Assembly (NCBI GenBank): GCA_963575745.1
Contig: CAUYUJ010019926.1
Location: 668,736 to 732,735 of the forward strand
DNA length: 64,000 nucleotides
DNA from: Prorocentrum cordatum
Lineage: Eukaryota; Sar; Dinophyceae; Prorocentrales; Prorocentraceae
Direction: 5' to 3'
The notes below the pieces were generated by a model, which saw nothing but the letters and a program-made list of their open reading frames with translations, ran no database searches and was not told where the DNA came from. Below are positions 39,915-50,759 of this stretch, one piece after another (within the stretch, counting starts at the first letter, position 1; every line of letters starts with the position of its first letter). Position numbers and translations under genes: made by a program.

Positions 39915-42150
39915 GCGCCGCGCCGCTCTATGAAACGAGCGTGCTAGGGCGAAGCTCGGATATCAAGATGTACTCCTCGCCCCTTCATCTGCTCCGCGAA
40001 ATCCGCCGAAGTCGTGCCACTTTCGCCGTCCACGATGAAAGTCCCCATCGCGCCGAACAACCTGATCCACTCACGGTCGATGGCAGCCAGCAGCGTCGAG
40101 TCGTGCTTTCTCGTGATCCCCTAGCCGTTGTGCCACAGTGAGGCACAGCAGATCATGTGCAAGATCGTGCGATCATTGTGGTCAACGTTCGACGTCTATT
40201 CGACGTCGCATTCGATCATTGACATTGCGACCAAGAGCAGGATGTCGCATTCGACGTGCTTGTTAAATATGCTTGAATCATGTTGAAAGGCTTCGTGTAG
40301 GGATGGTCTGATTTGCTGGTGGCAGCCATTTGCGGCACCCCCGACATTCTTGACTACAAAGGGAATGAGGTCGAGGATTGCCTATGGCACGTTGGCTGCT
40401 CGTAACGCTCGCGCCGTTTCCTCCGTAGTGGCGTGCCGCCACAAGAGGTGTAACTTTCGTAGCTCTCTTATGCGCGTCTCGTGAAAATCGTAGCTTCGCG
40501 CTCGTAATGGCATGGTGATGTCGGGGCGAGTTAAGTCGGAGGGAGCTGGGTTGCCGACCGCCGCGTCGGCAGCTCGTCGCGCTGTTCGTCTCGGCTCTGT
40601 GACGATGCTTGCGCGTGGCAGGGTCTCGGGGGTGCATGGGCGCGCCCGCTCGGGCATTTCGTCTGCGCGCCTCGCGGGAGTGGCGCGCGCGCTCGGCGGC
40701 CATCGCGCTCTTGATTTCGCCCGTGGCGCCAGAGACCACCGCTGGGAAGGGTGCTATGTCGACGTCGCCTTCGTGAACGCAGTTCGCGAGATGCGAGCGT
40801 CTCAGGCGGCGGCGCAGGTCCACTATTCCCCTGGACAAGCCGCTCAGCCATCCTCCATGGCCAGGACTGGGCGTCGACGCTGTTGTGACCCTCGACGTGT
40901 GCGTGGGTGTGTCTGCTGGTGCGCCTGAGGTTCGTGAACTGCTCGATGATCTCTGGGGAAGTGGACCAGGGATCTTCACCAAGATGCCCCCGTGATGATC
41001 TCGTGCCCGAATTGGCTCGGGTCGAAGATGACCTTGTGCCCGCCTGGAGCTACCCGCCCCTTTGGCCAAAGTGTCTCGTCGCACTGCCGCGATGGGTCGG
41101 GCTGCTCGTTGACTATGTAGTCGCCAAACTGCAGCTGTAGTAATGCTGTGCCGCCGCAGAATCGGTCGCGTTGGGCCGCGTCCTCGTGGGAACGCAGCCC
41201 GCTGTGGTAGCTGCGTTTGTTATTAGACGTAGCCCAACAACCGAAAGGCCAGCGGGCGGGAAACGTGATGGCCACTAGGGGTCGATCTTGTCGGATGTAC
41301 CGCGCCAGTGGAGCGGGGGGCGGCGACTGCGTCTGCTGGGCCTCGGCGCGCTGGGCAATGCGCCAGATGATGCTGGTGTTCTGCGCCGGCTGCAAGTTGC
41401 ATGCCTGGTGCAAGATGTGGCGGCATTGTAGGCGTGCAACCCCCTCGTCATGCACGGGGGCCTCGAGGCAGATAGGGCGCTCCCTATCGTCGCCAGTCAA
41501 TGCAGCGGCGGGGCGGGGGGTGGCAGCAGGCGTGGCGGCCAGCATAGGATGAGGATTAATTCGGTTTGAATCAAATTCTGTGCGGCCTGGCGTCGCTGCA
41601 GGGCCTGTTCTCGTAGGAGGTCCAATGCTGACTGTGTGCTGTGGAGCTCGTCGAGGTTCCGTCGTTGCGCGCGGTCGAGAGTGGTGCCCCAGCTGTGCGG
41701 ATCGGCCGCCATTCGACATCCAGGTCTCGCGGCTGGCGAACCTCGTGGCCACTCTCTCAGATGGCTGGCTCCAGTAGATGGGGGCATTTTGCGTGACTTG
41801 GGTCAGATTCTGGGGAGATTCCGACGCTGGCGGTGACGCGGCAACCGTGTGGCGTGCTTGCGCCAAAAGCTGCAACCGATGACACGCATGCCCAGCTAAG
41901 CAACTGCGCGTCGGCAAATGGGGTCGGAGGCGCGGCGACTCGTGCGTTGATGTCACTCACTCAATCGCGCCCTTGAGCTTGCCCCAGTTGGAATGCGCCA
42001 TCCGCTCCTGTCCACCGTGGGGGTGTCGGTTGTGGTGGTGCATGATGCTGCTGGAGCTGCTGGTGCTGTAGGTGCGGCTGGTGCTGCGTTCCCCGCGCCT
42101 GCCGCTGGTCGGCAACGTGCTTGGCGGGCTCGCGGTTCGAGCAGAGTTCC
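39915..42150 (-). pseudogene. Probable continuation of copia-like remnant, RING-like motif
   Basis: Minus-strand fragments in several frames. One frame (41956-40976) reads RPICLEAPVHDEGVARLQC then RHILHQAC, a RING-H2-like half in which the first Cys is Arg and the second Cys pair is missing. I associate such a domain with some dinoflagellate copia polyproteins, but the integrase and RT cores are not visible. It could be an unrelated decayed gene. Confidence 0.3.
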
Positions 42151-42399
42151 GCTGCAGGCGGCTCATAGTCTCAGCCGGTTCTGGACGTAGTCGTCGCATC
42201 TCGGCCTCGCGCAGGCCGGGGGGGGGGGATCAGGATGGCCCCCGCCCAGCGAGACCAGTGGCTGTGCCCCGCTGCTTGCCGCGAGCCTTTGGGCGGCGCT
42301 CGTGGCGCTGCTGCTGTGTCTGGCCGCGGTGATGCCGCGGCTGGAGACGGCCGCGCGCCGCCCCGAGGGTCGGCGCTCTGCGTCGGGCCGCCGTCGCCG

Positions 42400-44500
42400 G
42401 AGCCCCCAGCCGCAGGTCGCGGAGTTCCGGAGGTTGCCCCCAGTCATCCAAGCCGTGTGTGTGTGTGTGTGCCTGGCGTGGGCCGCTGACCGGCTGGTCC
42501 ATGGTGGTTGTGGTGGTGCTGCTGGGCCTGGGGCGTTGGAGAAGAGAGCGCGCCCTTGCCGCCGGCGCTGGGGGCAGTCGCGCACGAGGTGTTTCTCGGG
42601 AGTCGCACTCGTGGCATCTGAGGCGCACCCCGCCAGGGCCAAGTGGGTTGCCTTTGCGGCTTGAGACGCGATGCTGCCTGAACCCCCCAGCCCACTTACC
42701 CGTGCCCTTCCTGAAGCCAGCGAAATCTTCCCGGAGGTCGTTCTCGGACATGTCGGCCAGGAACGCGCGGTGGCCCTGCCCGTGGTCTTTGCCCTTGCGT
42801 ATGACGGCCCTCTGGGCGCGGCGCGCTGGCTCGCGGCCGTTGAAGCTGCGCCGTCGTCACTTGGCGCGTTTGTGCTCCCGGCAGAGGCGCGCGCCGCGTC
42901 GTTTCACTTGGGCGTCGCGTGGCAAGGGGTCGTCGGCGCCGATCTCCTCGCCGAATGAATTGACGGTATTGGTGCCAGTGCCTGAATCGACGCCCGCTGC
43001 TGGGCGCGCCGCCTGCGTGCTGAGGATGCCGCGCCGAGGTCGGCGGAGGCTGGGGCTGCAAGTGGGGCCCGCGCCGCTCCTGAGGCAACGGGGTCCGTGC
43101 AGGCCCGCAGTGCCATGGGCGCTCTGGGCCTGCTCTTGCGTGGGCGTGCCAGCGAGGAACGCGCGGCGGTGGGCTGAGTGAACTGCCGAGGCGAGGTTGC
43201 CCGGCGAGCCCTCGATCACTTGCCTGAACCGTCGCAACAGCCCAGTCATGTGCCACGGCTGCTGGGGTTTCGTCGGGCAGGCCATGTAGAGGTGCTGCAA
43301 TATCATGGCGAGTTGTATGTTCGACGCGCCCGCCACGCGCAGCAAGAAGTAGCTGGGCCCCGCGTGGCCGATCATGCGCTGACCAGCCTGCTGCGCCCTG
43401 TTGCGGAGGATGTCGAACCTGGCGTGGAGTTTGTCGATGCGCTCCCGTGGCAACTGGTTGAAGTTCATCATGGCCGAGACCGCTTGGCCCCGCCCTTTCC
43501 CCCCAAATTGGCACCGCCGTTCGGCCAGGCCGTGCGTCGGGAAGGTCATCGGAGGCGCTGGGTTGCCGTTGATGTGTCGTCCGTGGGCCAGGGCAGAGGG
43601 CGGCCGCTCGCCCGCGCGCTCGCGCGCCGTGCCGGTGAGGGGGCGAGAGGTGGGCCGCTGAGCGCGTCGGAGATCACAACTAACCAGACCGTGGCCCCCC
43701 CCGCCCTGCGTTAGAGGGGCAGGCGAGCCTGCTGCTTGGGCCCCCGGGTGCGGATGCGCCGCATGTTGACGCCGGCGCCCTGTCGAGTGATGCAGCTGGT
43801 GGCAGCGATCATGCCCGCCCCGATGGTCTTCCATCTGGAGCGGAGTTCCCTCTATGCATCGAGGAGGCGCTGGAGTCCTGGAACCCGCCGGCGGCGCTGC
43901 TCGGGCGCGGGGCTCGAAGCCGTCGTGGATATCTGCCCCTATTTTGCTCTTCCTCATCGGCGTTTGGGGCATGTTCTCCAGTCGCGTAGTTCTGGTGCGA
44001 TCGGCGCTCGCAACATCCCACAACATAGTCATGGGAATGCTCGTCGTGCGTCGCGTCGTCCATGTGCAGGGCACCGCCAGCCGTGCGATTGTCAGGCGGA
44101 ACATGTATCGGGATCCAGGTCTGCCAGGTAGCAGGGAGTGCGTTCGCAATGTGGAAAATCAGGTTCCCAGCGATCGAAGGCGGATAATACCAAGTTCGTT
44201 TTGCGGTCTCCCAAGGTGTTGACAACATAGTCGTCAGACCGTCCATTCTATTCTCGCTCTTCTCTGCCTGAGTCTCCCCCGTCTCTGGCAATATATTCAC
44301 CAATAGCTCGGGGCGCTTCGTCAATGTCGGACATGTGAGCGTCGGGTCAATCGACTGTCTTACACCCTCGGCTACACCCGCAGGCTGATACACTGGAGGC
44401 GTCATTTGCCTCTTTCCCCAAAGGCTCCTGCAACATGGTCGCAAGGATCTCGGGGCCCTTCGCCAGCACCGTATACGTGAACGTTGTGTCATTCAACTGT
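42400..44500 (-). pseudogene. Broken Ty1/copia-type Gag
   Basis: In the 44149-42857 frame, MMNFNQLPRERIDKLHARF (ATG at 43471) leads into ASNIQLAMILQHLYM and LLRRFRQVIEG, the helical layout of a copia Gag. About 600 bases on, a zinc knuckle C-x2-C-x4-H-x4-C is split by a frameshift: LRCHECDS in one frame and KHLVRDCPQRR in the next (about 42560-42640), after a basic KGNPLGPGG stretch. Upstream (44492-43809 frame) WYYPPSIAGNLIFHIANALP may be its N-terminus or a separate fragment. Several frame breaks and no LTR pair found, so it is a dead copy. Confidence 0.6.
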
Positions 44501-44560
44501 CTGACGTCGGAGGCGACACACACGGGGGAATGGCATGCAAGCGTTGGGTCTTCGACCTGT
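44250..44560 (-). repeat. Diverged internal duplication (~160 bp)
   Basis: Two minus-strand peptides are alike although in different frames: VASDVRQLNDTTFTYTVLAK.. (44530-44400) and VAEGVRQSIDPTLTCPTLTK.. (44370-44250). This points to an old tandem duplication followed by an indel. Confidence 0.5.
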
Positions 44561-44759
44561 TCAGACATACTGTAGTCTGGGACAGCTGGGGAGTGAACGC
44601 CGAGAGAAGCGGCGAGATGCCGCGGTCCTTGCAGTCGATGTTCCCGGATACGTTCAGGTGCTGCTCCCCCGTCGCGAAGTACGGGTCTAGCATCGCGAAA
44701 AAAACAGCACGGCGGTGGGATGGATGATGGAACACGGAAAACTCGACGAGCTCGAACAC
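44493..44759 (-). pseudogene. Coding-like 88-residue segment, unrecognised
   Basis: The frame reads FELVEFSVFHHPSHRRAVFF, then AMLDPYFATGEQHLNVSGNI and DCKDRGISPLLSAFTPQLSQ. Hydrophobic and aromatic content is typical of a folded protein, and the frame stays coding-like upstream (NLCNINFKDPV). No family recognised. The opposite frame is a shadow. Confidence 0.4.
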
Positions 44760-45079
44760 GGGGTCCTTGAAGTTGATGTTGCAGAGGTTGAATACCGTGA
44801 TGATGGGCAGCCATCGCAGTCCACGCGGGGCGAAAAGAGAGAACCACGCGGGTCATGCCGGCAGTGGTTCATGGAGCCGTAGCTCTGCTACCAACTGAAA
44901 CTAAATGGTCAGGATGGGAAAGCATATTTTCGGTACGCGGAGCACGTAGGACAACGGTACAACGCGATCCAAGCGGGCACGGGAAGGAGCTTCTGTGAGC
45001 GCCACGTGGCGGGTTAAAAGGGCAGGCGAGGCAGGCAGGACATACACAGCTACCGCTCGAGGAGGATAATAAAACGGAG

Positions 45080-45148
45080 TTGGAGGAGGAGGAGGGAGAG
45101 GAGGAAGAACAGGAGGAGGAGGAGGCGGAGGAGGAGGAGGAGGAGGAG
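45080..45148. repeat. (GGA)n microsatellite ending at the gap
   Basis: GGA triplets run directly into the N block, so the gap was probably caused by this repeat. Confidence 0.9.
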
Positions 45149-45248
45149 NNNNNNNNNNNNNNNNNNNNNNNNNNNNNNNNNNNNNNNNNNNNNNNNNNNN
45201 NNNNNNNNNNNNNNNNNNNNNNNNNNNNNNNNNNNNNNNNNNNNNNNN
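45149..45248. other. Assembly gap, 100 N
   Basis: Exactly 100 N, the conventional placeholder for unknown length. Sequence on either side need not be adjacent, and the 5' part of the LINE that follows is missing here. Confidence 0.99.
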
Positions 45249-45249
45249 C

Positions 45250-47272
45250 TGCCTCACCTCCCTCCTCGGCGCCACCTTTGACGGCACGGACCCTGGCGTC
45301 TCCCTGAGGATAGAGTTCCTCGAGGCCTGGCTTCAGCATTGGATACGCCACCCGAACACGCACGCCAGGATCATCAGAGCCTGGCCAAGGATCAAGACCA
45401 CCCTGCTCGCCGCTGGCCCCAAGCTGCGGTGCAAGGTGAGGGGCCCCACAGGCGCGGCCATCGCGACCCTGCTAGAAGCCAGCTGGGAGCCGACCTCCGC
45501 TACGACGTGGAGGCGCACGAAGGACGGCTACATCGAGGAGTGGAACCTTCCTCTCGCCGACGACCCTGACCTCCTCGACGCCGACATCCACACAGTATTG
45601 CAAGACCTCAGCGAAGATCTACACCGACTTCTCTGGAGGCAGGCCGCTACACACATCCATGGAGACACGCTTGCAGGAGGCGCAGACATGGTCACTATCC
45701 GCATCGAGCAAAAGAGGTTCCTCGCGAATGGCGACTTCAGCGATTGGGCCCTCAACAACACCATCATCAGCGGAGGACAGTGGACCAGAGACCGCCTCCA
45801 CAACGCAGGCTACCAGATCGACAGAAACTGTGACCGCTGCAGCGCTCGCGTCCCTGAAACCCTGTTTCACCGCATGTGGCAGTGCGATGCGAATGTTGGG
45901 CCCGAGTTCGAGGCCAGCGACAAGCTACTGCCGCGAGCTCTAGCGGGGGCTGATGCCGACCCCGCCTTGTGGCTCCGTGGCCTTCCCTCTTCTGCTCTCA
46001 CTACGCCCTCTTTCGAGCCATTGACTGGGAGGGACGGGTGGGAGTTTTCTGGTGAGGTTCGGGAGGGTTTGCCGACGTGGGAAGGTGCTCGTAATGGCGA
46101 GGGTGAGTTGTATCTCTTTGGCGACGGGTCTGGCGGAGCCTATCCCGACGACGTTAGGAGACGTCGCGTCGGCTCAGGCCTTGCTGCTCTTCGTTGGGAT
46201 CCTCCCTCGGCCTCCTGGACCCTCCACTCGGGCCTCCAAGCTCCCCCCCCCAGGCTCCCGCCAGACCGTCCCAAGAGGAGAATTGTATGCGTTCTGCCTG
46301 GCACTAGAGACTTGCCTTCAGGATTTCACCTATGTCACCGACCACCTAGCCTTGCAGCGTGGTTGGCAGAATGGTAGATGTCTCAGGCCAGGTAGCCTCA
46401 AAGGTAAGAATAAGAATGGTGATCTCTGGCTGAGAATACGGCATCTCGTGCAGGATCGACCGCGTGGTGCTGACTCGGCCACGGTGCTCTGGACCCCGTC
46501 CCACGCCGATCCTCAGACCCTGCACGGCTTTCAGAAATTCCTAGCTCTCGGTAACCAGCAAGCCGACGAGCTTGCGGGAGATGCGGCCCACAAATCGGCC
46601 ACCCAAGCCCTCCCGCCCGTGCCCAGGACTGATGAATATGATGCTATCGCTGCGGTCGTCCGCCAGCGTGCACGCCTAATTCTTCGCTCTTTTGGAAAGA
46701 ATGCAGAGCCACGAGGATTGTGGCCAGAGAGGCAACCCACACAAGAGGCTGCTCCCCGTTCCCAGTTGCAGACCGCGCTCGCGGATTCTCAGCACAAATT
46801 CGTTCGGTGTGTAGATAAATGGCGATGCTCTTCTTGTCACATTATCGTCGACGCTTGCCAGATAATTCCAGCTGCCGCATCGGAGTGTGTACCGCCTAGC
46901 CCCCTTCCTGAGTTTGCTGCGTGTGATGAGGTCCTCTTGACGAGGGGCCCCCGTGTGATCAGCGGCAAGGCGATACACCCCTCCCACTTGTTGGCCGCCA
47001 TCCCCAAGTGGCAAATGTTCTTCTGTGTCAAGTGCGGCCATACGGCCACGCACCAGGTCAAAAACCTACAGTTCCCCTGCCCGCTCAGCCACCAAGTGGG
47101 CGAGCGCAGGGCCCTGGGACCCACTGGTAAAGGCCTCGAGAACCTCAGCAGGATCCGACGAGGCCTCCACCCGTCCAGATCGGGTCCCAGCAAGTCTGTT
47201 GTAGCCGCAATGCATGAATCAGCAGCCGAAGCTGCGATAGCGTCTCTGGCGGCTCCCAGCGGTGCTCTCTGA
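45250..47272 (+). pseudogene. LINE (non-LTR retrotransposon) 3' half: zinc finger, RNase H, Cys-rich end
   Basis: The plus frame is open from the gap (SLRIEFLEAWLQHWIRHP...). It then shows the post-RT finger WTRDRLHNAGYQ, CDRC, ETLFHRMWQC, and the start of RNase H, YLFGDGSGG. After a run of about nine C near 46243-46251 the reading moves to a second frame, with RGELYAF (Glu), YVTDHLAL (Asp), SHADP and NQQADELAGDAA completing the RNase H. The end has CSSC and FFCVKCGHTATH motifs and a LSRIRRGLHPS tail, ending at 47272. The reverse transcriptase is lost in the gap. Apart from the homopolymer shift the copy looks intact, so this could be a sequencing indel. Confidence 0.85.
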
Positions 47273-47401
47273 GTAAATTGTGAGGCCTGGGGAGGGCCTG
47301 TCGCGTGGTGCCGTGGGATGTCGCCACCCACGCCACCCCGAGAAAATCTGGATGGCCCTCCCTGGCGTCTTTTGTTTCCGAACGGACTACGTCCGATTGC
47401 T

Positions 47402-47830
47402 CCACTCCTCCTCCTCCTCCTCCTCCTCCTCCTCCTCCTCCTCCGCCTCATCCGCCTCCTCCTCCTCCTCCTCCTCCTCCTCCTCCTCCCCTCCTCCTCC
47501 TCCTCCTCCTCCCCTCCTCCTCCTCCTCCTCCTCCTCCTCCTCTCCTCCTCCTCCCTCCTCCTATCCCTCCTCCTCCTCCTCCTCCTACCTCCTCCTCCT
47601 CCTCCTCCTCCTCCTCCTCCTCCTCCTCATCCTCCTCCTCCTCCTCCTCCCCGCCTCCTCCTCCTCCTCCTCCTCCTCCCCTCCTCCGCCTCCTACTCCT
47701 CCTCCTCTACTCCCTCCTCCTCCCTCCTTTTCCTCCATCTCCTCCATCTCCTCCTCTCCTCCTTCTCCTCCCCTCCTCCTCCTCCTCCTCCTCCTCCTCC
47801 TCCTCCTCCTCCTCCTCCTCCTGCTCCTCC
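47402..47830. repeat. (CCT)n microsatellite
   Basis: About 430 bp of CTC triplets with few interruptions, starting about 130 bp after the LINE stop. Confidence 0.95.
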
Positions 47831-48069
47831 GTCTCATGATCCTCACCTTCATCCGCGCATGGAAGCACGCACGCCGCAAGACAGGCGGGGCGCAGGCCGG
47901 AAGCTGCCCGAAGGTCTGAGGTCGGGCTCTCCAGGCCCGCCCTTCTGCCCCACCCCAATCCTTGGCCGCCTCCGCGGCCATCCGCTTCTGGGGGCGGGCG
48001 CGGGCGAGGGGAGAAGGGGGCAAGGCAGGGGAGGGCAGGAGGAGAGCACTCTCCAGAGAGGCCTGGGGG
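47831..48069. other. GC-rich spacer between pyrimidine and purine tracts
   Basis: Nothing recognisable. It separates a CCT tract from a GGA tract that could pair as a large inverted structure. Confidence 0.4.
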
Positions 48070-48245
48070 GAGAAAGAGGAGGAGGAGGAGGAGGAGGAGG
48101 AGGAGGAGGAGGAGGAGGAGGAGGAGGAGGAGAAGGAGGCGGAGGAGAGAGGAGAGGAGTGGGATGGGGAGGAGGAGGAGGGGGAGGAGGGTGAGGAGGA
48201 GGAGGAGGAGGAGGAGGAGGAGGAGAGGAGGAGAGGAGGAGGAAA
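48070..48245. repeat. (GGA)n microsatellite
   Basis: GGA/GAG triplets, partly the reverse complement of 47402-47830. Confidence 0.95.
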
Positions 48246-48249
48246 TAAA

Positions 48250-48600
48250 ATGAAACAATAGGAAAGAAAAAAAAAAGAGATGGGCCTCCATTGGTGCCAC
48301 CTCCTCCCGGTATGGGAGAAAGATGGGGGGGCGAACTGGCACGGGGGACGGAGAACGCCGAGCATCTCTGCATCGGCGATCATCGCCGACGGGCCCCGAA
48401 CTCGGGACCGGTCGCGAGACCGCAAGCTCCCTGGGGCGGGCGTGGCGATTCCTGGCCCTAAGTCGGGCCTTTCCCTCTGCAGGAGAATATGACCAAATTA
48501 TCCCGGCAAAGCACCTAAAAGAAAACCCAGCGATGTGTAGGAGCATATCTGGAAGCTTTCCCCTTAAGATTCACATGAGAATCCAGTTGTAGAATTCTGC
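48250..48600. other. No recognisable gene
   Basis: Includes an A-rich run (48258-48277). Otherwise unassigned. Confidence 0.4.
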
Positions 48601-48602
48601 TG

Positions 48603-49500
48603 TTCTCGCAGTCGCAGTCGCATTCGCGATGAAAGTCGCAGTGGCAACGGCAGTCGCAGTCACAGCCTCAGCCTCAGCCTGCCTCAGCCTCAGCCTCAGC
48701 CTGCCTCAGCCTCAGCCTCAGCCTGCTTTCAGCCTCAGCCTCAGTCTGCCTACAGCCTCGGCCTCAGCCTCAGCCTGCCTCAGCATCAGCCTGCATCAGC
48801 CTCAGCCTCAGCCTCAGCCTGCCTCAGCCTCAGCCTGCCTCAGCCTCAGCCTCAGCCTGCCTCAGCCTCAGCCTGCCTCAGCCTCAGCCTCAGCCTGCTT
48901 CAGCCTCAGCCGCAGTCTGCCTTCAGCCTCGGCCTCAGCCTCAGCCTGCCTCAGCCTCAGCCTGCATCAGCCTCAGCCTCAGCCTCAGCCTGCCTCAGCA
49001 TCAGCCTGCCTCAGCCTCAGCCTCAGCCTGCCTCAGCCTCAGCCTGCTTCAGCCTCAGCCTCAGTCTGCCTTCAGCCTCCTGCCTCAGCCTCAGCCTGCC
49101 TCAGCCTCAGCCTCAGCCTGCTTCAGCCTCAGCCTCAGTCTGCCTTCAGCCTCGGCCTCAGCCTCAGCCTGCCTCAGCCTCAGCCTGCATCAGCCTCAGC
49201 CTCAGCCTCAGCCTGCCTCAGCATCAGCCTGCCTCAGCCTCAGCCTCAGCCTGCTCAGCCTCAGCCTCAGCCTGCTTCAGCCTCAGCCTCAGTCTGCCTT
49301 CAGCCTCGGCCTCAGCCTCAGCCTGCCTCAGCCTCAGCCTGCATCAGCCTCAGCCTCAGCCTCAGCCTGCCTCAGCATCAGCCTGCCTCAGCCTCAGCCT
49401 CAGCCTGCCTCAGCCTCAGCCTGCTTCAGCCTCAGCCTCAGTCTGCCTGAGCCTCGGCCTCAGCCTCAGCCTGCCTCAGCCTCAGCCTGCCTCAGCCTTC
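48603..49500. repeat. (CAGCCT)n satellite with higher-order units
   Basis: About 900 bp of CAGCCT hexamers interrupted by CTGC, CATCAG and TCTGCCTTCAGCCTCGG. The interruption TCTGCCTNCAGCCTCGGCC recurs near 48745, 48916, 49139, 49292 and 49442, giving an irregular higher-order period of about 150-220 bp. The 273-residue Gln/Pro/Ala/Ser frame is a product of the repeat. Confidence 0.95.
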
Positions 49501-49845
49501 AGCATTCAAAAATTGTGGCCCGGGAATGGAGTCTGGGAACTCGAAGAACACGAAGTGGCCTACAGTTGGCTCCGGGCATTCAAAATCATGCCCAGGAATG
49601 GAGTTCTGGGAACTTGAAGAGCACGAAGTGGCCTACAGTTGGCTCCGGGCATCCAAAATAATGGAGTTCTGGGAAATCGAAGAGCACGAAGTGGCCTACA
49701 GTTGGCTCCGGGCATTCAAAATGTGGCCCGGGAATGGAGTTCTGGGAACTCGAAGAGCACGAAGTGGCCTACAGTTGGCTCCGGGCATCCAAAATGTGGC
49801 CCGGGAATGGAGTTCTGGTAAGTCGAAGAGCACGAAGTGTGTGAC
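49501..49845. repeat. 73-bp tandem array, five copies
   Basis: CGAAGTGGCCTACAGTTGGC occurs near 49551, 49624, 49687 and 49760, with a degenerate fifth copy at 49833, each preceded by GGGAATGGAGTTCTGGGAAC. One copy is 10 bp shorter. The same core occurs singly near 2679. Confidence 0.9.
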
Positions 49846-49849
49846 TGTT

Positions 49850-50480
49850 GGCTTAAAACGAGCCCGGCTCTGTTCCCGGCCCTCCTCCCCGGCACCCGCC
49901 CAGACCCCCCTGTGGAGTCCAGATGCTCTCTTTTGACACCACTAGAAACCTATCAGCAAAAGCTGTTAGGTAAATAGAAAAAGGAAAAAAAAAACTGGGG
50001 ACCGTTTTTCTGACTACTTTCGAGCATTGTGTTGAACATGTTTGGAGTATCTTTGGTGCTCGTCCAAGATCCCCCTTGAGGGGGGCAGGCCCGACTTAAG
50101 ATCAGGCCCCCGTCGGCGATCAGTCGGCAGTCTGGGGGCGATGCGGCCCTCCTTCCTGGACCCATCCCCCCTTAACATGGCCTCCGAGCCAAGCAGGGGA
50201 AGGGGATGGAAGGCGGGGGGGGCGACGTAGAGAGAGCGAGAGCGGAAGAGGACTCGCCTCGAAATTCTCGTCAGCACGCACCCGGGGAGAGATCCTGGGA
50301 GTAGCGGTCGGGGATCTACTGATCCGGGTCAATCCAAGTCCGGGTCAGCCAGGCTTTGCAAGATCCCGCAAGATCCCGCAGGATCCTGCGCGCTGATCCG
50401 GGTCAGTGCGCCCCTGGCCCTGCCGGATCCTGCAAGATATGGCGCTCTGGCTGACCCCCGCTTCTGCATTACAGCGAAAA
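49850..50480. other. No recognisable gene
   Basis: Short repeats of AAGATCCCGC and GATCCGGGTCA at 50320-50440. Otherwise unassigned. Confidence 0.45.
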
Positions 50481-50484
50481 CGTA

Positions 50485-50650
50485 CCCAGATCATGCGCTA
50501 CCGAAAATTTTCGGTAGCGAACGAACTTGAACATGAATTTCGGTAGCGACCGATTTCGAGCGTAGATTTCGGGAGCGACCGACCGCTGCGCTACCAGAGA
50601 ATTTCGGTAGCGACGAGTCGGTCGCGACCGCGCGCCAAGGTCGGTAGCGC
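50485..50650. repeat. TTTCGGTAGCGACCGA short repeat
   Basis: Six or so imperfect copies of AATTTCGGTAGCGACCG at 18-35 bp spacing. Confidence 0.7.
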
Positions 50651-50689
50651 GCGCAATGATGTCGGTAGCGAGCGAGCAGGGTGCGACGA

Positions 50690-50755
50690 CAAACGTTTGC
50701 AAACGTTTGTCGGGTAGCGGGCGCGACCAAACAAACGTTTGCAAACGTTTGTCGG
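50690..50755. repeat. CAAACGTTTG palindrome repeats, locus 1
   Basis: Two clusters of two CAAACGTTTG units each (near 50693-50712 and 50731-50750), separated by TCGGGTAGCGGGCGCGACCA. Confidence 0.9.
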
Positions 50756-50759
50756 GGGT

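Noticed and set aside
47402-48245. CCT tract and GGA tract as a functional giant hairpin
   Set aside because: Any two such microsatellites can pair, and nothing else supports a designed structure.
48629-49450. 273-codon Gln/Pro/Ala/Ser protein
   Set aside because: It is a direct translation of the CAGCCT satellite.
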